The notes: generated by a model from the letters alone, not told the origin. 64,000 nucleotides of DNA from Aurantiochytrium sp. KH105 (GCA_003116975.1 BGKB01000082.1:194275-258274), one strand, 5' to 3'. Counted from the stretch's first letter, positions 39,101 through 48,730 are shown. Made by a program: numbers and translations.

Positions 39101-39516
39101 TGTGATCGCAGCTGGCTGCAGACACAATCTCAGGTTCGGACCCAATGTGAAACCCCAAGAATCCGATTTTATTTGATACTGTGAATGAATAACCAAAAGC
39201 GAAGTAGACCTAGCTTGCTTGCGGCAATGATTAGCTTTTATGGCGCTTGAACAACCGCCCGCTACTGCTGCAACTCCTTGTCGGCTGATGCTTGCTTGCT
39301 GCTGCTGGCTAGTAGGCTGGTTGGCTGGTTGGTCAAACATAATTCAAGATGGCAGCCGGCCGCCCGCAACCGACACCGCCGCCAAGACTACTGCAGTGCA
39401 GCTTGCCAGTTGACACGCCTGGACTCTTGCCGACAGTGAGTGTGAGTGTAAGTCACAGTGAGATCTCGGTATTCTTTAGAAAAATGCAGTCCACGCAACC
39501 TGCACTAAAACATAGA
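39101..39516. other. Intergenic spacer
   Basis: About 0.4 kb before the 3' end of the arylsulfatase gene. It holds short GGCTGGTT and TGCTGC repeats near 39285-39325 and no supported gene. Confidence 0.6.
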
Positions 39517-41322
39517 CTAGAGTGCCACCGAAATGGTTACACGGCTGCCAGTGGCACTGGTGGCTGGCCGGCTGCCCGTGAATGGCTCCCTAGACGAATC
39601 GTCGGTCGGCCACAATGGGTCCAAGTCCTGGTCGTGTGCTTCACTCCGACCGGCAGCGGAAGGACAGTATGGCCACCATGCCGGGCCGACTTGTTCAACG
39701 AATTTGGAGACAGGCGCCTTGTGACAATCACGCGCAGTGGTCCGGAATGTTTTGAGCTCCTGGAAGAGCAGCGCCTTGTAGCGCGCGAGCTCCCGCGCGA
39801 AGCGTGGGTCCTGGGCAAGGTCCTTGCGCTCTTGCGGGTCCGAGGTCAGCTCAAAGAGGCAGAAGCCACCGCCGCACGGTCTCGAGCCAAAGCCGCCACC
39901 CATGCGCTCCCCGCTGCCGGCGGCGCCGTCCGCAGCCGCGGCTGCGGCCGGCTGCAGTTGCGGCAGCTCGCGGGCCTCTGCCTTCGCTTCAAGTTTGGAC
40001 CACCCGTCCGGAAATCCCGCCGAGTCAACAATTATCTTCCACTGACGCCCGTCTGGGGCGTCATAGAGCATACCAAAACCCGAATTCCCGTGGTCGGAAG
40101 TATTTCCCAGAGCCACAGAGGTACGGACAGGCGACCTGTGAGAAGAACCACCATGGTCGACTTCATCGTTGGGGGCAGCTGAAAGCTGCGACCAGTGTGA
40201 GAGTGAGTCCAAGGGCACGGCAGAATGCATCGAAAGCGACGCCGCCTCTGCGAGCGTGGCCACCCAGTCCGCAATGTGCATGAGACCGCTGTACGTGCCT
40301 CGCCGTTTGATCCCGTAGCCGGCGAGCACGCAGGTCCCGCGCACGCCGCCCTCATATAGAGAGTGCTTCCCACCACGAAAGGGCGTGTTCCGGCTGCCAA
40401 CGGCGTCACTTGTCTCAACGGGCCCGCCGTTGTCTGTTGTGATGACCACGAGAGTCTCGTCGCCGCCCATTCCGTTTCGCTCGAGAGCTCGGGTAATATT
40501 GCCGATCCCGTAGTCGACGGCCGCGAGCATCCCGGCGAACTGGCGCCGTTGCCCTGGGCCCAGCGTCTCGAGATACGGAGACACGTACTCTTGGGGCACC
40601 TGCGTGCCCTGCCAGCCGCCGTAGTGCACGCCTTGATACGCAACGAACAGAAAGAGAGGCGTCTTTCTCCCCGAGGACCCATGGCGATCGATGATCTTGA
40701 CCGCTCTTTCTGTAAAGTATTCTGTGGAGTATTGCAGTTGCGCCTCTTGTGCAACGCGAAAGCAAGACTCTGCATTGCAGCGAGGCGCGGTGCCCTCGAG
40801 AATGTGAAACCAGCTGTGCCCGGGATCATACGAGCGGCCAAGAAAGTAGTCCCCGCCACCGTTGATTAGACCCAAGTACGAGTTGAACCCACGATACGTT
40901 GGCAGGTACTCCCACGTATGATGACCCAGGTGCCACTTGCCCACCATGTGCGTGGCGTACCCGGCACTCTGGAATCTCTCGCTGAGGAGCGTATTGTCGA
41001 GTTCGAGACCGAGACCTGACGCTGGCGCGAGCCAATTATGCAATCCATGGTGATGTGAGAACCGACCGCTCATGAGCGCGGCGCGGCTCGGCACGCACGC
41101 CGTGTGCGTGTAGTAGCGGCCGAGCTCCAGACCTCTTTGCCGTATCGCGTCAATCTCTGGCGTGCGGATCTGGTCACCGTTGCGAAAGCCAACATCCGCC
41201 CACCCCAGATCGTCAACCACAATCATGACCACGTTTGGTCTCGTCTGCTCCGCCGTTGCGACCGCCACCAGGGCTGCGGCCCATGCCCATGCCCACGCCC
41301 ACGCCCACGCCCGCGCCATCAT
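39517..41322 (-). CDS. Secreted arylsulfatase (arylsulfatase B/I-like, formylglycine type)
   Basis: A type I sulfatase, about 601 residues from the ATG at 41322 (a longer frame to 41406 exists). A signal peptide contains an Ala-Trp dipeptide repeat followed by AAALVAVATAEQ. The mature enzyme starts with RPNVVMIVVDDLGWADVGF, which supplies the metal-binding Asp pair. The CVPSR motif (Cys 76 from this start) is the site converted to formylglycine, and the second signature follows at THMVGKWHLG. Further metal and substrate motifs include TTDNGG. It should hydrolyse sulfate esters on glycans in a secretory, lysosomal or extracellular compartment. It needs a formylglycine-generating enzyme encoded elsewhere. 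It diverges from a sulfotransferase gene, so sulfate addition and removal sit side by side. Confidence 0.93.
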   Translation of the reverse strand: MMARAWAWAWAWAWAAALVAVATAEQTRPNVVMIVVDDLGWADVGFRNGDQIRTPEIDAIRQRGLELGRYYTHTACVPSRAALMSGRFSHHHGLHNWLAPASGLGLELDNTLLSERFQSAGYATHMVGKWHLGHHTWEYLPTYRGFNSYLGLINGGGDYFLGRSYDPGHSWFHILEGTAPRCNAESCFRVAQEAQLQYSTEYFTERAVKIIDRHGSSGRKTPLFLFVAYQGVHYGGWQGTQVPQEYVSPYLETLGPGQRRQFAGMLAAVDYGIGNITRALERNGMGGDETLVVITTDNGGPVETSDAVGSRNTPFRGGKHSLYEGGVRGTCVLAGYGIKRRGTYSGLMHIADWVATLAEAASLSMHSAVPLDSLSHWSQLSAAPNDEVDHGGSSHRSPVRTSVALGNTSDHGNSGFGMLYDAPDGRQWKIIVDSAGFPDGWSKLEAKAEARELPQLQPAAAAAADGAAGSGERMGGGFGSRPCGGGFCLFELTSDPQERKDLAQDPRFARELARYKALLFQELKTFRTTARDCHKAPVSKFVEQVGPAWWPYCPSAAGRSEAHDQDLDPLWPTDDSSREPFTGSRPATSATGSRVTISVAL

Positions 41323-41987
41323 CGTCTCCGCTCGCGCCCAGTCCCAATCCCGTTTTGCCGCGTCCCACTGACCGCCGCTTCCTCCGCCCCTCTGCAGCAC
41401 TAGCATACTACTCGCCTGCCTGTCTTTCAGGTTGCGCTCCGGCCCGCCATACTAACGCTAGTGAGCGCCGCGGCGTGCACGCCCCGCCACGCTTCCTCCT
41501 TTTGTCGCTCACCATTTCCGTGCCGAACAGAGCTTTCGCAGGCACTACCAAGAGAGAGCGCAGGGTCGGAGAAGTAGTCGGCCGCCAGGGCAGCCAGCGA
41601 GGCCCGTGACCGCCTCGCGTCTTGCGACTGCGACGCGGCGCGCGGGAAGGGAGGGAGGGAGGGAGGGAGGGAGGGAAGGAGGGAAGGAGAGCGGGAATGG
41701 TCGGCGCGTCTGTACTGAACGGCCCCAAGCGCACCTGTGGGACGAATGTTGATCGTCAGAATTGGGAGGATAAGGTATAGTATTATTCCGCACAGCGAGG
41801 CGGCAACGACCGAGCATCAAAACTGCAACGCGAGGCAACGCAAAGACGCTCATCCTCGGGCAAGGCTGAAGGCGTCTGCGAGTACGAGAGCAAACGGTGT
41901 CTTGGCGGGACGGGGCTGGAAAGCTGTCTGTACGCGGGCGTGCTGGTATCAGGCCGCGCAAGAGAGCAAACTTGGAAAGAATCGCCA
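41323..41987. promoter_or_regulatory. Divergent arylsulfatase/sulfotransferase intergenic region
   Basis: About 0.66 kb between the two starts. It contains a (GGGA)n tract at about 41651-41686 and an AT-rich element GGTATAGTATTATTCC near 41772-41787 that could serve as a core promoter for the plus-strand gene. No GCGCAAGTG element was seen. Confidence 0.45.
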
Positions 41988-43274
41988 ATGGGGCTAAAAA
42001 ACAACATGCTTCTCTCGCAGAGCCCAGCTTCGTCACCGAGAAAGGCGCAGTACCTGACGACGAAGCAGTGCATCCTGGCGCTCGCAGTACTCTTCTGCGC
42101 GATGTCATGCGTCCTTGTTGGGGCCATAGTCTTCTTTCTCGGACCACAAGAGATCAGCTCCCTGTCAATGAATTTGCCGCTGGGAAAGACCAATATTCTT
42201 GACGAGAGCACTTCCTCGACACAAGTCAATGATCCGGAGGACGTTGCTTTCCTGCAACGCACGTCTCAGATGATCCTGCAGCGTCGGTGTCCCGCAAATG
42301 CGCACCTTGAATTCGTCTTTCCTCACGTTCCCAAGGCTGGCGGCCGAAGTATCGAGACCACCTTCAACGCCGTCGACTTTTTGAGGACGGAAGCACGACA
42401 TCATCACGTTTCGCTCGAGCCCAGGTCCCGAACGCACAATTTCACACTTCAAAATGGTCATCGCGACTTTGCGCAGCTCGCTCGAGATCTACGGTGCAAT
42501 TCCCTGACGTGCGAAGTCACTTCGGAAAACTTTTGCAGGCGCTGGATTTACGCCGTCCGGGAGCCCGTCGCCCGCTTTGTTTCGGCATTCTACACATCGA
42601 CCGGGCGGAGCGACGGTGGGCACTTTTTGTGCGCGGTGAACTCAACCGCGAAACGCATCATCGCAGCAGACCCCGACTTATCAATTGAAGACTGGGCTCG
42701 TCTCCCACGCGAGGAACGCGATAAGTGCCGAGGAGTCTTCAACGTCCATGTCAATTTTCTTGCGCCTGAGCTGCGCAACGACCCCAAGAGGCAGCTCGAG
42801 CTTGCCAAGCAAAGACTTACCTCTGTTATGAGTTGGACACTCATTGTCGAGGAGCTCGCAGAATCTTTTGAGCTCTTCTCGTATATCTTTGGCTCAGACC
42901 TCGTTCATCATGTGCCCGCCTTTAACTACAACAAGTACGAGAAGAAACTGAGCGCGCACGCACAAAAGGTCATCGAAGAACACAACCTGTACGACATCGA
43001 GCTCTACAAACACGCTCTGGAACACCACCGCATCATGGTAGACCTGATGCGCACTGACAGCTCTGACCCATTCTACAACAAAACCCCATTCCGCTGCGAC
43101 AAGGATGTCGTTTGCTGGGACAAGCTTGCCGGACGCGGTTCCACGTGGGATGTCGCGCGAGCACCAGCTTGGCAGAAGCACTTTCCCAGCAAAGGGCAGG
43201 CGAAGACGCGTCAGCTTTGCGCGCCAAGACGCGGGTGTTGGCGAGAGGATCTCGCGGACTCCAAATTTACATGA
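41988..43274 (+). CDS. Golgi-type carbohydrate sulfotransferase (type II membrane protein)
   Basis: A PAPS-dependent sulfotransferase of about 428 residues from the ATG at 41988; the frame also has an earlier possible start near 41940. A cytosolic head and a single membrane anchor (about residues 27-52) precede a lumenal catalytic domain. The 5'-phosphosulfate-binding loop is FPHVPKAGGRSIE and the 3'-phosphate-binding segment is WIYAVREPVARFVSAFY, with Arg and Ser in the usual places. Such enzymes transfer sulfate to hydroxyls of glycans in the Golgi. Substrate is unknown; sulfated wall or extracellular polysaccharide is an inference from the adjacent arylsulfatase. The cysteine-rich C terminus (CAPRRGCW) may form disulfides. 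Confidence 0.88.
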   Translation: MGLKNNMLLSQSPASSPRKAQYLTTKQCILALAVLFCAMSCVLVGAIVFFLGPQEISSLSMNLPLGKTNILDESTSSTQVNDPEDVAFLQRTSQMILQRRCPANAHLEFVFPHVPKAGGRSIETTFNAVDFLRTEARHHHVSLEPRSRTHNFTLQNGHRDFAQLARDLRCNSLTCEVTSENFCRRWIYAVREPVARFVSAFYTSTGRSDGGHFLCAVNSTAKRIIAADPDLSIEDWARLPREERDKCRGVFNVHVNFLAPELRNDPKRQLELAKQRLTSVMSWTLIVEELAESFELFSYIFGSDLVHHVPAFNYNKYEKKLSAHAQKVIEEHNLYDIELYKHALEHHRIMVDLMRTDSSDPFYNKTPFRCDKDVVCWDKLAGRGSTWDVARAPAWQKHFPSKGQAKTRQLCAPRRGCWREDLADSKFT

Positions 43275-43728
43275 ATGAATGAACGAATGAAAGGTTAATT
43301 GATTGATAGCCGTGCAAGCATGCATGCATGTGTTGGGGGGGGGGGGGGGGGGGGGGGGGAGTTTCGGGGCCAGTACAATGCAGATTTGTTATTCAACCAT
43401 GTTATTGTGTATGTCATGAGAGGAGAGAGCCGAAAGTCAAAATGAAAGAAAAGTGATCTTGTGATCTCTCTTGCTCTTTACTCTTGGTCATGTTGAAGAG
43501 AGAGGAATAAACAACTTTTCTCTGTCCTTGTCCTCGTCCCTTTTTTTTTTGAAAAATATCCTTGTCCGTATGCGTGCGCAGTCCACAGCAGAAAAAAAAA
43601 AAAGATAGGAGGAAAGGAAAGAACTGGGAGAGCAAACTAACACGGAAGAAACGTTAAGATGACCGCACGAAACTCCGAGGACGAGCACACTGCATCAGCA
43701 AAGAACCTTGCGCGCGACTTTTGCGATA
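43275..43728. repeat. Convergent spacer with poly(G) run of 25 (43335-43359)
   Basis: Between the sulfotransferase and EDEM 3' ends. A GAAT/GATT-type short repeat and GCATGCATGCATG precede an uninterrupted run of 25 G at 43335-43359. A run of about 10 T lies near 43541 and a run of about 12 A near 43591. No gene is supported. Confidence 0.85.
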
Positions 43729-46700
43729 CTACAAGAGCGTTGAGTCTACCTGACCAGGATTCGGACTTGCCAAGGGTTGATGAATGAGTGAGATCGTCCA
43801 GGCATTCGGCGAACTCTTCGTGACTGAAAAGCCCCAAGAGTCGAGGACCATTCCGATGAGCTCCTGACCCGTCCACACTGCCCAGGGATAGCCCGACGTC
43901 TCGAGACGCGTGCGCGACGTCTCAATACGCACGTGCACGACATCGTCTACATCTTTCGCTGCATCCGACTTACTCTCCGGCACGTCATTTTCGTCTACAT
44001 CTACCTCCTCGTCATACTCTTCCAGGTCGCGATCCTGCTGCTTGGTGTTACGACGGCGCCCAGCCTGCTGACGAATGCGGTGATAAAGAATGTCCCCATC
44101 ACGTTTTGACAACATGAACGTGGGCAATTTGGCCCGCGTCGAAGAGAAAAGCGCCGCCATGGCCTTGCCAAAAAGATGGTCCTGTGCCATGCCCACCATG
44201 TAGAAAAGACCTTCCTCGTCTTTATTCTGTGCGATAAGGAGTGCGAGCGCCCCGGCCTTTTCGGCAAAGAGCGCCTTCTGCTCGAACATGCAGGTTCCAC
44301 GCCGCACGAGGACGACACGATTTGCAACGAGTTCTGGGGGGTAGGCTGCTGCAGAACATCCTTCGGGTTCGACGGCGAGGACTACAGAGCCCTCGACCAC
44401 TTGTGGAACGGCTCCGGGGCCAAACTCGGAAAAGCTGCACGCCGTAGGGGCCTGCAGCCGCGACAATGGCGCGCGCGCGTGCTCCATCGTGGACCATGGG
44501 CTCGGCCTTGGCGCGCACGTTGGCCCTGGCCCAGTCGAGATCTCGATGGAACATCGAAGAGCAAAGCCTGGTTTCTTCTGGTTCACATACAGAAACGAAG
44601 AATGCATTGGCTCGCCCTCCATGACTTCTATGGCAGCCAAATCCGTCTCCAGACTTGAGATGGTCACTGCCGAGTTACTAAATTCGTGGTAAAGGTGAAA
44701 GCCTGCTTGGAGCGGTTGGACTTCGTACACTGCGTCTTCCCCCGGACCAAGACGCACTGTTTGCACATTGGCAAAATCCTCAGCGTCCGCATCTTCTTCC
44801 TCCCCCGCAAAACCGAGATCTTTCCGACCATAGTCGGTGTCGTCATTGTCATCTTCAGCAGCGTCAATGTATACATCGACACCGTCTCTTTGTTCCAGGC
44901 TGCTACTGCGTGCGCTGCCGCCGGCGTCCTCCCCCGAGGCGAGCCTGCTCGCGCGCTTGGCGGCCTTAGAAAGGTAGCCGAATCGCCTGGGTTTGCGAAG
45001 GGCCGGGTTTGCGCCATAGTACGAGGAGACCTGGGAGATGTCCTGGTCATTGCGATCGATTGCGGGGCACATCCATTCCGAGCTCATCGCCTCGTCAGTA
45101 AGAGAAGGGACGCCCCACAGACCTTTGACCTGTTCGCGCAGCGCTGCACGCGCGGAGTTGCTGCGCGGTTTGCGAGAAAATGCAAAACCCATCTCCCGGG
45201 CCTTGCGCTGAAAGTCGGCACGCACAGGGATGAGATGCGCTTCGGTAGAAAACACATAGTTTGCGCCATTGTCCTCACGAAATGGACTTTCCTCGTCAAA
45301 AAGCAAATAGAGGTACTTGAGCAGCTCCGAAAGGAAAAACGAGGGCATGGTGTCGTGTAGTCGCTCCGTTTTAATGTCCTTTATACTCGCGTAGCCGCAC
45401 TCGACGAAGCAGGCCTGCTCGAGTCCGCGTACCATGTCCCGGCCGGCAACAAGCCAGGCTGGATCTTGCGTCGTAGTGCTCATGTAAAAAACACTCTCTG
45501 CCAGCTCGGGTCGCAAGGGGTAGCCGCGACGAGTGCCTCCGACGAGAGGCTCCCAGCGATCAATGCCAAAGTCCTCTGGAGTGAAGCCAAACTCATTCCA
45601 GACGCGCAAGAAGGCATTGATGGTTCTGCTTGCAGCTTCGGCATCGCCGACAAGAGTCTGCATGCCCGGCCAAAAGGCTTGCAGATTGTTGAACTGGCGT
45701 CGCAGGGTGCTGCCGCGGTGCATGTTGACCTCAATATACCACGTGTCCCCAACACGCAGTCGCCGCACGGCCGCTGCGTAGAGCTTTTGGAACATGACAA
45801 AGGCCTCCTCGTCGCCAAAGGCAATGTAGTGCTTGATGTAATATTCGTAGAGCGAATCAATGTTGGACCCGATCCCGGCTGTCGGTTCGGTCCACCTGCC
45901 AGTCTGCACGTCGATGTGGCGCCCCACCAGATCGAGCTTGGACCGGTGGTCAAAGATGGCTTTGAGTGCATCTCGCGCGGCAATGCCGTAGCGCGCGTCG
46001 TCCGTGAGCACGGAAAGCAAGCCAAACTCGAGCGAGAGCGAGCCGGCCGCTGCTGTGCACGCTTCCGTGGTTTCGCCGCGTGGCACACCGTGGCGCAGGT
46101 TCACAGTTCCGAACGGGATCGAGGTTGTGGTTTCAAAGGCAGGAAGGAGTCTGTCGCCGAGGTCACGGGCGAGACGCAAGAGATCGCCATCGTAGTCAGG
46201 CATGATGGCCAGATCCGGGTCGCTGGCCAACAAGTGAGCGGAAAGCAAGCCTCCAAGAATACGAATCGTGGTCTCAAAGACAGAGACAGTCTGATCGAGG
46301 TCAAAGTCGGCATGGCTCGAGACAACGCGCACGGCACGCGCAAATTCCGTGTAGTTGCCCACAATGGCAAGCATGTCAAGGGAGTCGATCAAAGTGAGCA
46401 TGTTGCCAGCAGTGAGACCGAAGCGCTCGCCGCGGCACGAGAGCGGTTTGAGCTCGTCGAGAGGAAAGGCGTTCTCCATGTAGGCATTGTAACCATGGTA
46501 GAACATGCCGCGGACCTGCTCGCGGAGATTGATGCGCTCAGTTTCGGAGATGTGCATACGCTTATTTCCAGCGTTGCGTTTCTGGTGGCCAGGAGGCGCC
46601 CCCTGTGTTGCTTGCTTTTTCTGAAGGCCGCCAATTCCACCGGCCTCTGAGCGCGACTTTGTCGTCGATTGGTCAGTCCCAAGATTGTCGATGTCGACGC

Positions 46701-47472
46701 CATAATCATCATCGCTGATTTCCTTTTCTTCGTCATTGTCATTGGACTCGCGTCGAATAGTCCATCGATCTTTCCGTTTGGCGCCCACTGCAGTACCCTC
46801 ATTCTCGCGATCCTCGAGCACGCTACACTCTTGGCTTTCTTCTTCCCAGAGCCGTGGCAACATGCATCCTATGGGGGAGCAGACGGACATAGCGTAGGCG
46901 CAAGTAGATACCTCGGAAACCGTGAGAATGTGCGCAAGCTCGGAAGTTGGGATGGAAGGCGCGGCAGCCAGATCTTCGTCCATATGCTTGGCTTGGGCAG
47001 CGTGTCTGCCGCAGCAGCGGATCCTGACAATAGTAGACCGCTTCGTCCCAGCTTGCTCGCAGGGCTGGCCGCCTTCGAATTTGTAGGCAATGTAGGTCGG
47101 CCGATTATTCTTCCAGCCGCCCAAGGTGGGCTCGCCGCCGTTGGCCGCGAGCGTGCCTGCCGACCAGTCGACGGATCGAGGGCCCGTTCTGGACTCCATG
47201 TGGAACTGGCGCACCTCTTTGCCATGGCACCATGCGTACTGCCACCATCCGCTACCGCTGGACTCCACGCAGACGCCCTCGAGCGGGCGCAGGAGGTCCT
47301 CGACCCGGGCGGCGACAACCTGGCCCACGGCGGCTCGCGGGTCTCCCGCATCCTCGGTCTCTGCGCGAGCTGCCGTCGTCGCCGCCAGCTGCAGCAGGAC
47401 GGCCGCCGCCAGGACCGCCGCCGCCAGCCGCGCCAGGACCGCCGGTCCTGGCAGCCGCGCGGGCCCCGCCAT
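43729..47472 (-). CDS. EDEM-like GH47 alpha-mannosidase with N-terminal MRH lectin domain and C-terminal PA domain
   Basis: A 1247-residue ER-lumenal protein. The signal peptide covers residues 1 to about 36. Residues about 66-205 form an MRH (mannose-6-phosphate receptor homology) lectin domain like OS-9/XTP3-B: GWWQYAWCHGKEVRQFH, VRIRCC and SEVSTCAYAM. The four sugar-contacting residues are all present (Gln 89, Arg 150, Glu 187, Tyr 193). After an acidic linker, about 312-790 is the GH47 domain of the EDEM branch, with REQVRGMFYHGYNAYMENAFP, GIGSNIDSLYEYYIKHY, YPLRPELAES and VFSTEAHLIP. About 1005-1110 is a protease-associated domain (VVLVRRGTCMFEQKA), as in EDEM3. EDEMs trim mannose from misfolded glycoproteins, and MRH lectins then read the exposed alpha-1,6-mannose. 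No C-terminal KDEL-like signal is seen. One uninterrupted frame supports a true fusion. Confidence 0.93.
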   Translation of the reverse strand: MAGPARLPGPAVLARLAAAVLAAAVLLQLAATTAARAETEDAGDPRAAVGQVVAARVEDLLRPLEGVCVESSGSGWWQYAWCHGKEVRQFHMESRTGPRSVDWSAGTLAANGGEPTLGGWKNNRPTYIAYKFEGGQPCEQAGTKRSTIVRIRCCGRHAAQAKHMDEDLAAAPSIPTSELAHILTVSEVSTCAYAMSVCSPIGCMLPRLWEEESQECSVLEDRENEGTAVGAKRKDRWTIRRESNDNDEEKEISDDDYGVDIDNLGTDQSTTKSRSEAGGIGGLQKKQATQGAPPGHQKRNAGNKRMHISETERINLREQVRGMFYHGYNAYMENAFPLDELKPLSCRGERFGLTAGNMLTLIDSLDMLAIVGNYTEFARAVRVVSSHADFDLDQTVSVFETTIRILGGLLSAHLLASDPDLAIMPDYDGDLLRLARDLGDRLLPAFETTTSIPFGTVNLRHGVPRGETTEACTAAAGSLSLEFGLLSVLTDDARYGIAARDALKAIFDHRSKLDLVGRHIDVQTGRWTEPTAGIGSNIDSLYEYYIKHYIAFGDEEAFVMFQKLYAAAVRRLRVGDTWYIEVNMHRGSTLRRQFNNLQAFWPGMQTLVGDAEAASRTINAFLRVWNEFGFTPEDFGIDRWEPLVGGTRRGYPLRPELAESVFYMSTTTQDPAWLVAGRDMVRGLEQACFVECGYASIKDIKTERLHDTMPSFFLSELLKYLYLLFDEESPFREDNGANYVFSTEAHLIPVRADFQRKAREMGFAFSRKPRSNSARAALREQVKGLWGVPSLTDEAMSSEWMCPAIDRNDQDISQVSSYYGANPALRKPRRFGYLSKAAKRASRLASGEDAGGSARSSSLEQRDGVDVYIDAAEDDNDDTDYGRKDLGFAGEEEDADAEDFANVQTVRLGPGEDAVYEVQPLQAGFHLYHEFSNSAVTISSLETDLAAIEVMEGEPMHSSFLYVNQKKPGFALRCSIEISTGPGPTCAPRPSPWSTMEHARAPLSRLQAPTACSFSEFGPGAVPQVVEGSVVLAVEPEGCSAAAYPPELVANRVVLVRRGTCMFEQKALFAEKAGALALLIAQNKDEEGLFYMVGMAQDHLFGKAMAALFSSTRAKLPTFMLSKRDGDILYHRIRQQAGRRRNTKQQDRDLEEYDEEVDVDENDVPESKSDAAKDVDDVVHVRIETSRTRLETSGYPWAVWTGQELIGMVLDSWGFSVTKSSPNAWTISLIHQPLASPNPGQVDSTLL

Positions 47473-47769
47473 CGCGCACCGCGTTTTGAATTTGCGCTGC
47501 TCTGCTCTGCTCTGCTTTGCGTTGCGTTGCTTTGTTGTGCTCCCTCCTCTTAGTTACTGAAGGCGACTGAAGGCGTCTCGGTCTTCAGGGCTTGGCGCGC
47601 TCGCATTCCCGCAACTCTTATCGTGCGTGCGTCGCGAGCGGCGGCGGCGCGCAGGGAAAGAGCGAGGCAAAGCGAGGCGAGGCAAAGCGAGGCAAAGCGA
47701 GGCAAAGCGAGGCGGGACGCTCGAGAACGAGCGCGACGTGGAGGACTCGGACCTCGTGTGAAAAGACGA

Positions 47770-47800
<31 letters not shown>

Positions 47801-47973
47801 AACGAAGACGACGACGACGACGAAGAAGAAGATCTCGGCAACGACCTTGACGTCGACGACGACCTTGACATCGAAAGCAAGCGCAGAGATTGGGTAGAAC
47901 AAACAGGAGCTGTAGGAGAAGGCGCGACATCGAGCGCAGAGATAAAGTTGAAGGTGGAACGAGGGCGAGCGGG
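47473..47973. promoter_or_regulatory. Divergent EDEM/PRKRIP1 intergenic region with pentanucleotide repeats
   Basis: About 0.5 kb. GCTCT/GCTTT pentanucleotides at 47496-47532 are the reverse complement of the AGAGC/AAAGC family. An AAAGCGAGGC decamer repeat lies at about 47655-47715, and CGA/CGC/AAG triplet repeats at about 47765-47835. It presumably holds both promoters. Confidence 0.5.
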
Positions 47974-48642
47974 ATGAACGGCGGTGGCGGCGCTCGATCG
48001 GCCGAAGCCTCGCGGGCAATCCAACAGGCCGTGGCGCAGGGAGACAAGGCGGCTGTCGCTGACGACGCCAAATTCCAGCTGAAAAAAGTTGACAACTACT
48101 ATGGCAGCACCGCAGGCGCAGGGAGCGGCGAGTTTCACGCATACAGACACCTTCGGCGCAAAGAGCAAGAGCGCATGGCAGCGCTCGAGAAAAGCGATGA
48201 GGATGCCAGGGCCCGTAACGAATTCGATGCGCGTCGCAAACGTGATCAAGAGGCTATCGATGCAAAGTCGCGAAAACGCGCAGAAAAGCGAAAACGTCAA
48301 AAGGAACGAAAACGTCTTCACGCTTCTTCTCATTCTGCTGCTGGTGCTGTTGCTACTCCTTCTTCATCTTTACCTGCAACATCTTCACAAGGGCCAGCCA
48401 CTAAAACGGACAATCTCGATCATGCTCATGAACCATCACCAACTCTCGAAAATGTTGGAAAGATAGAAGCACCGCCACCAGAACCCAAGACAAATGCCGA
48501 GGAGAAGAAGGGCGGGGATGAGGACGAGGACGCCGAGGAAGCGATACGAGCGCGCAAATTGAACAAGTTTTCTAACGACGGTAGTTTCCTCGACGCTGTC
48601 AACGCGCTAAAGGAGTACGCGGCTGCACCCGCGACCAAATGA
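47974..48642 (+). CDS. PRKRIP1: PRKRIP1-like spliceosome-associated protein
   Basis: A 222-residue protein whose central block, [25 protein letters not shown], is the signature of PRKR-interacting protein 1. That protein bridges components of the catalytic (C-type) spliceosome. After the block comes a long basic helix (about residues 66-110, [18 protein letters not shown]), again as in the family. The C-terminal half is Ser/Pro/Glu-rich and divergent and ends in a short helical segment. The location is nuclear. The start ATG at 47974 follows a repeat-rich leader. It is tail to tail with ARPC3, with only about 190 bases between. Confidence 0.88.
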   Translation: MNGGGGARSAEASRAIQQAVAQGDKAAVADDAKFQLKKVDNYYGSTAGAGSGEFHAYRHLRRKEQERMAALEKSDEDARARNEFDARRKRDQEAIDAKSRKRAEKRKRQKERKRLHASSHSAAGAVATPSSSLPATSSQGPATKTDNLDHAHEPSPTLENVGKIEAPPPEPKTNAEEKKGGDEDEDAEEAIRARKLNKFSNDGSFLDAVNALKEYAAAPATK

Positions 48643-48694
48643 GTCCACTTCATTAGGAAGAGAAGATACAGATGCATCACAAGAGCGAGAAAAT

Positions 48695-48730
<36 letters not shown>

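Noticed and set aside
45466-46650. 394-codon plus-strand ORF inside the EDEM-like gene
   Set aside because: Antisense to the well-supported GH47 domain and without any recognisable motif.
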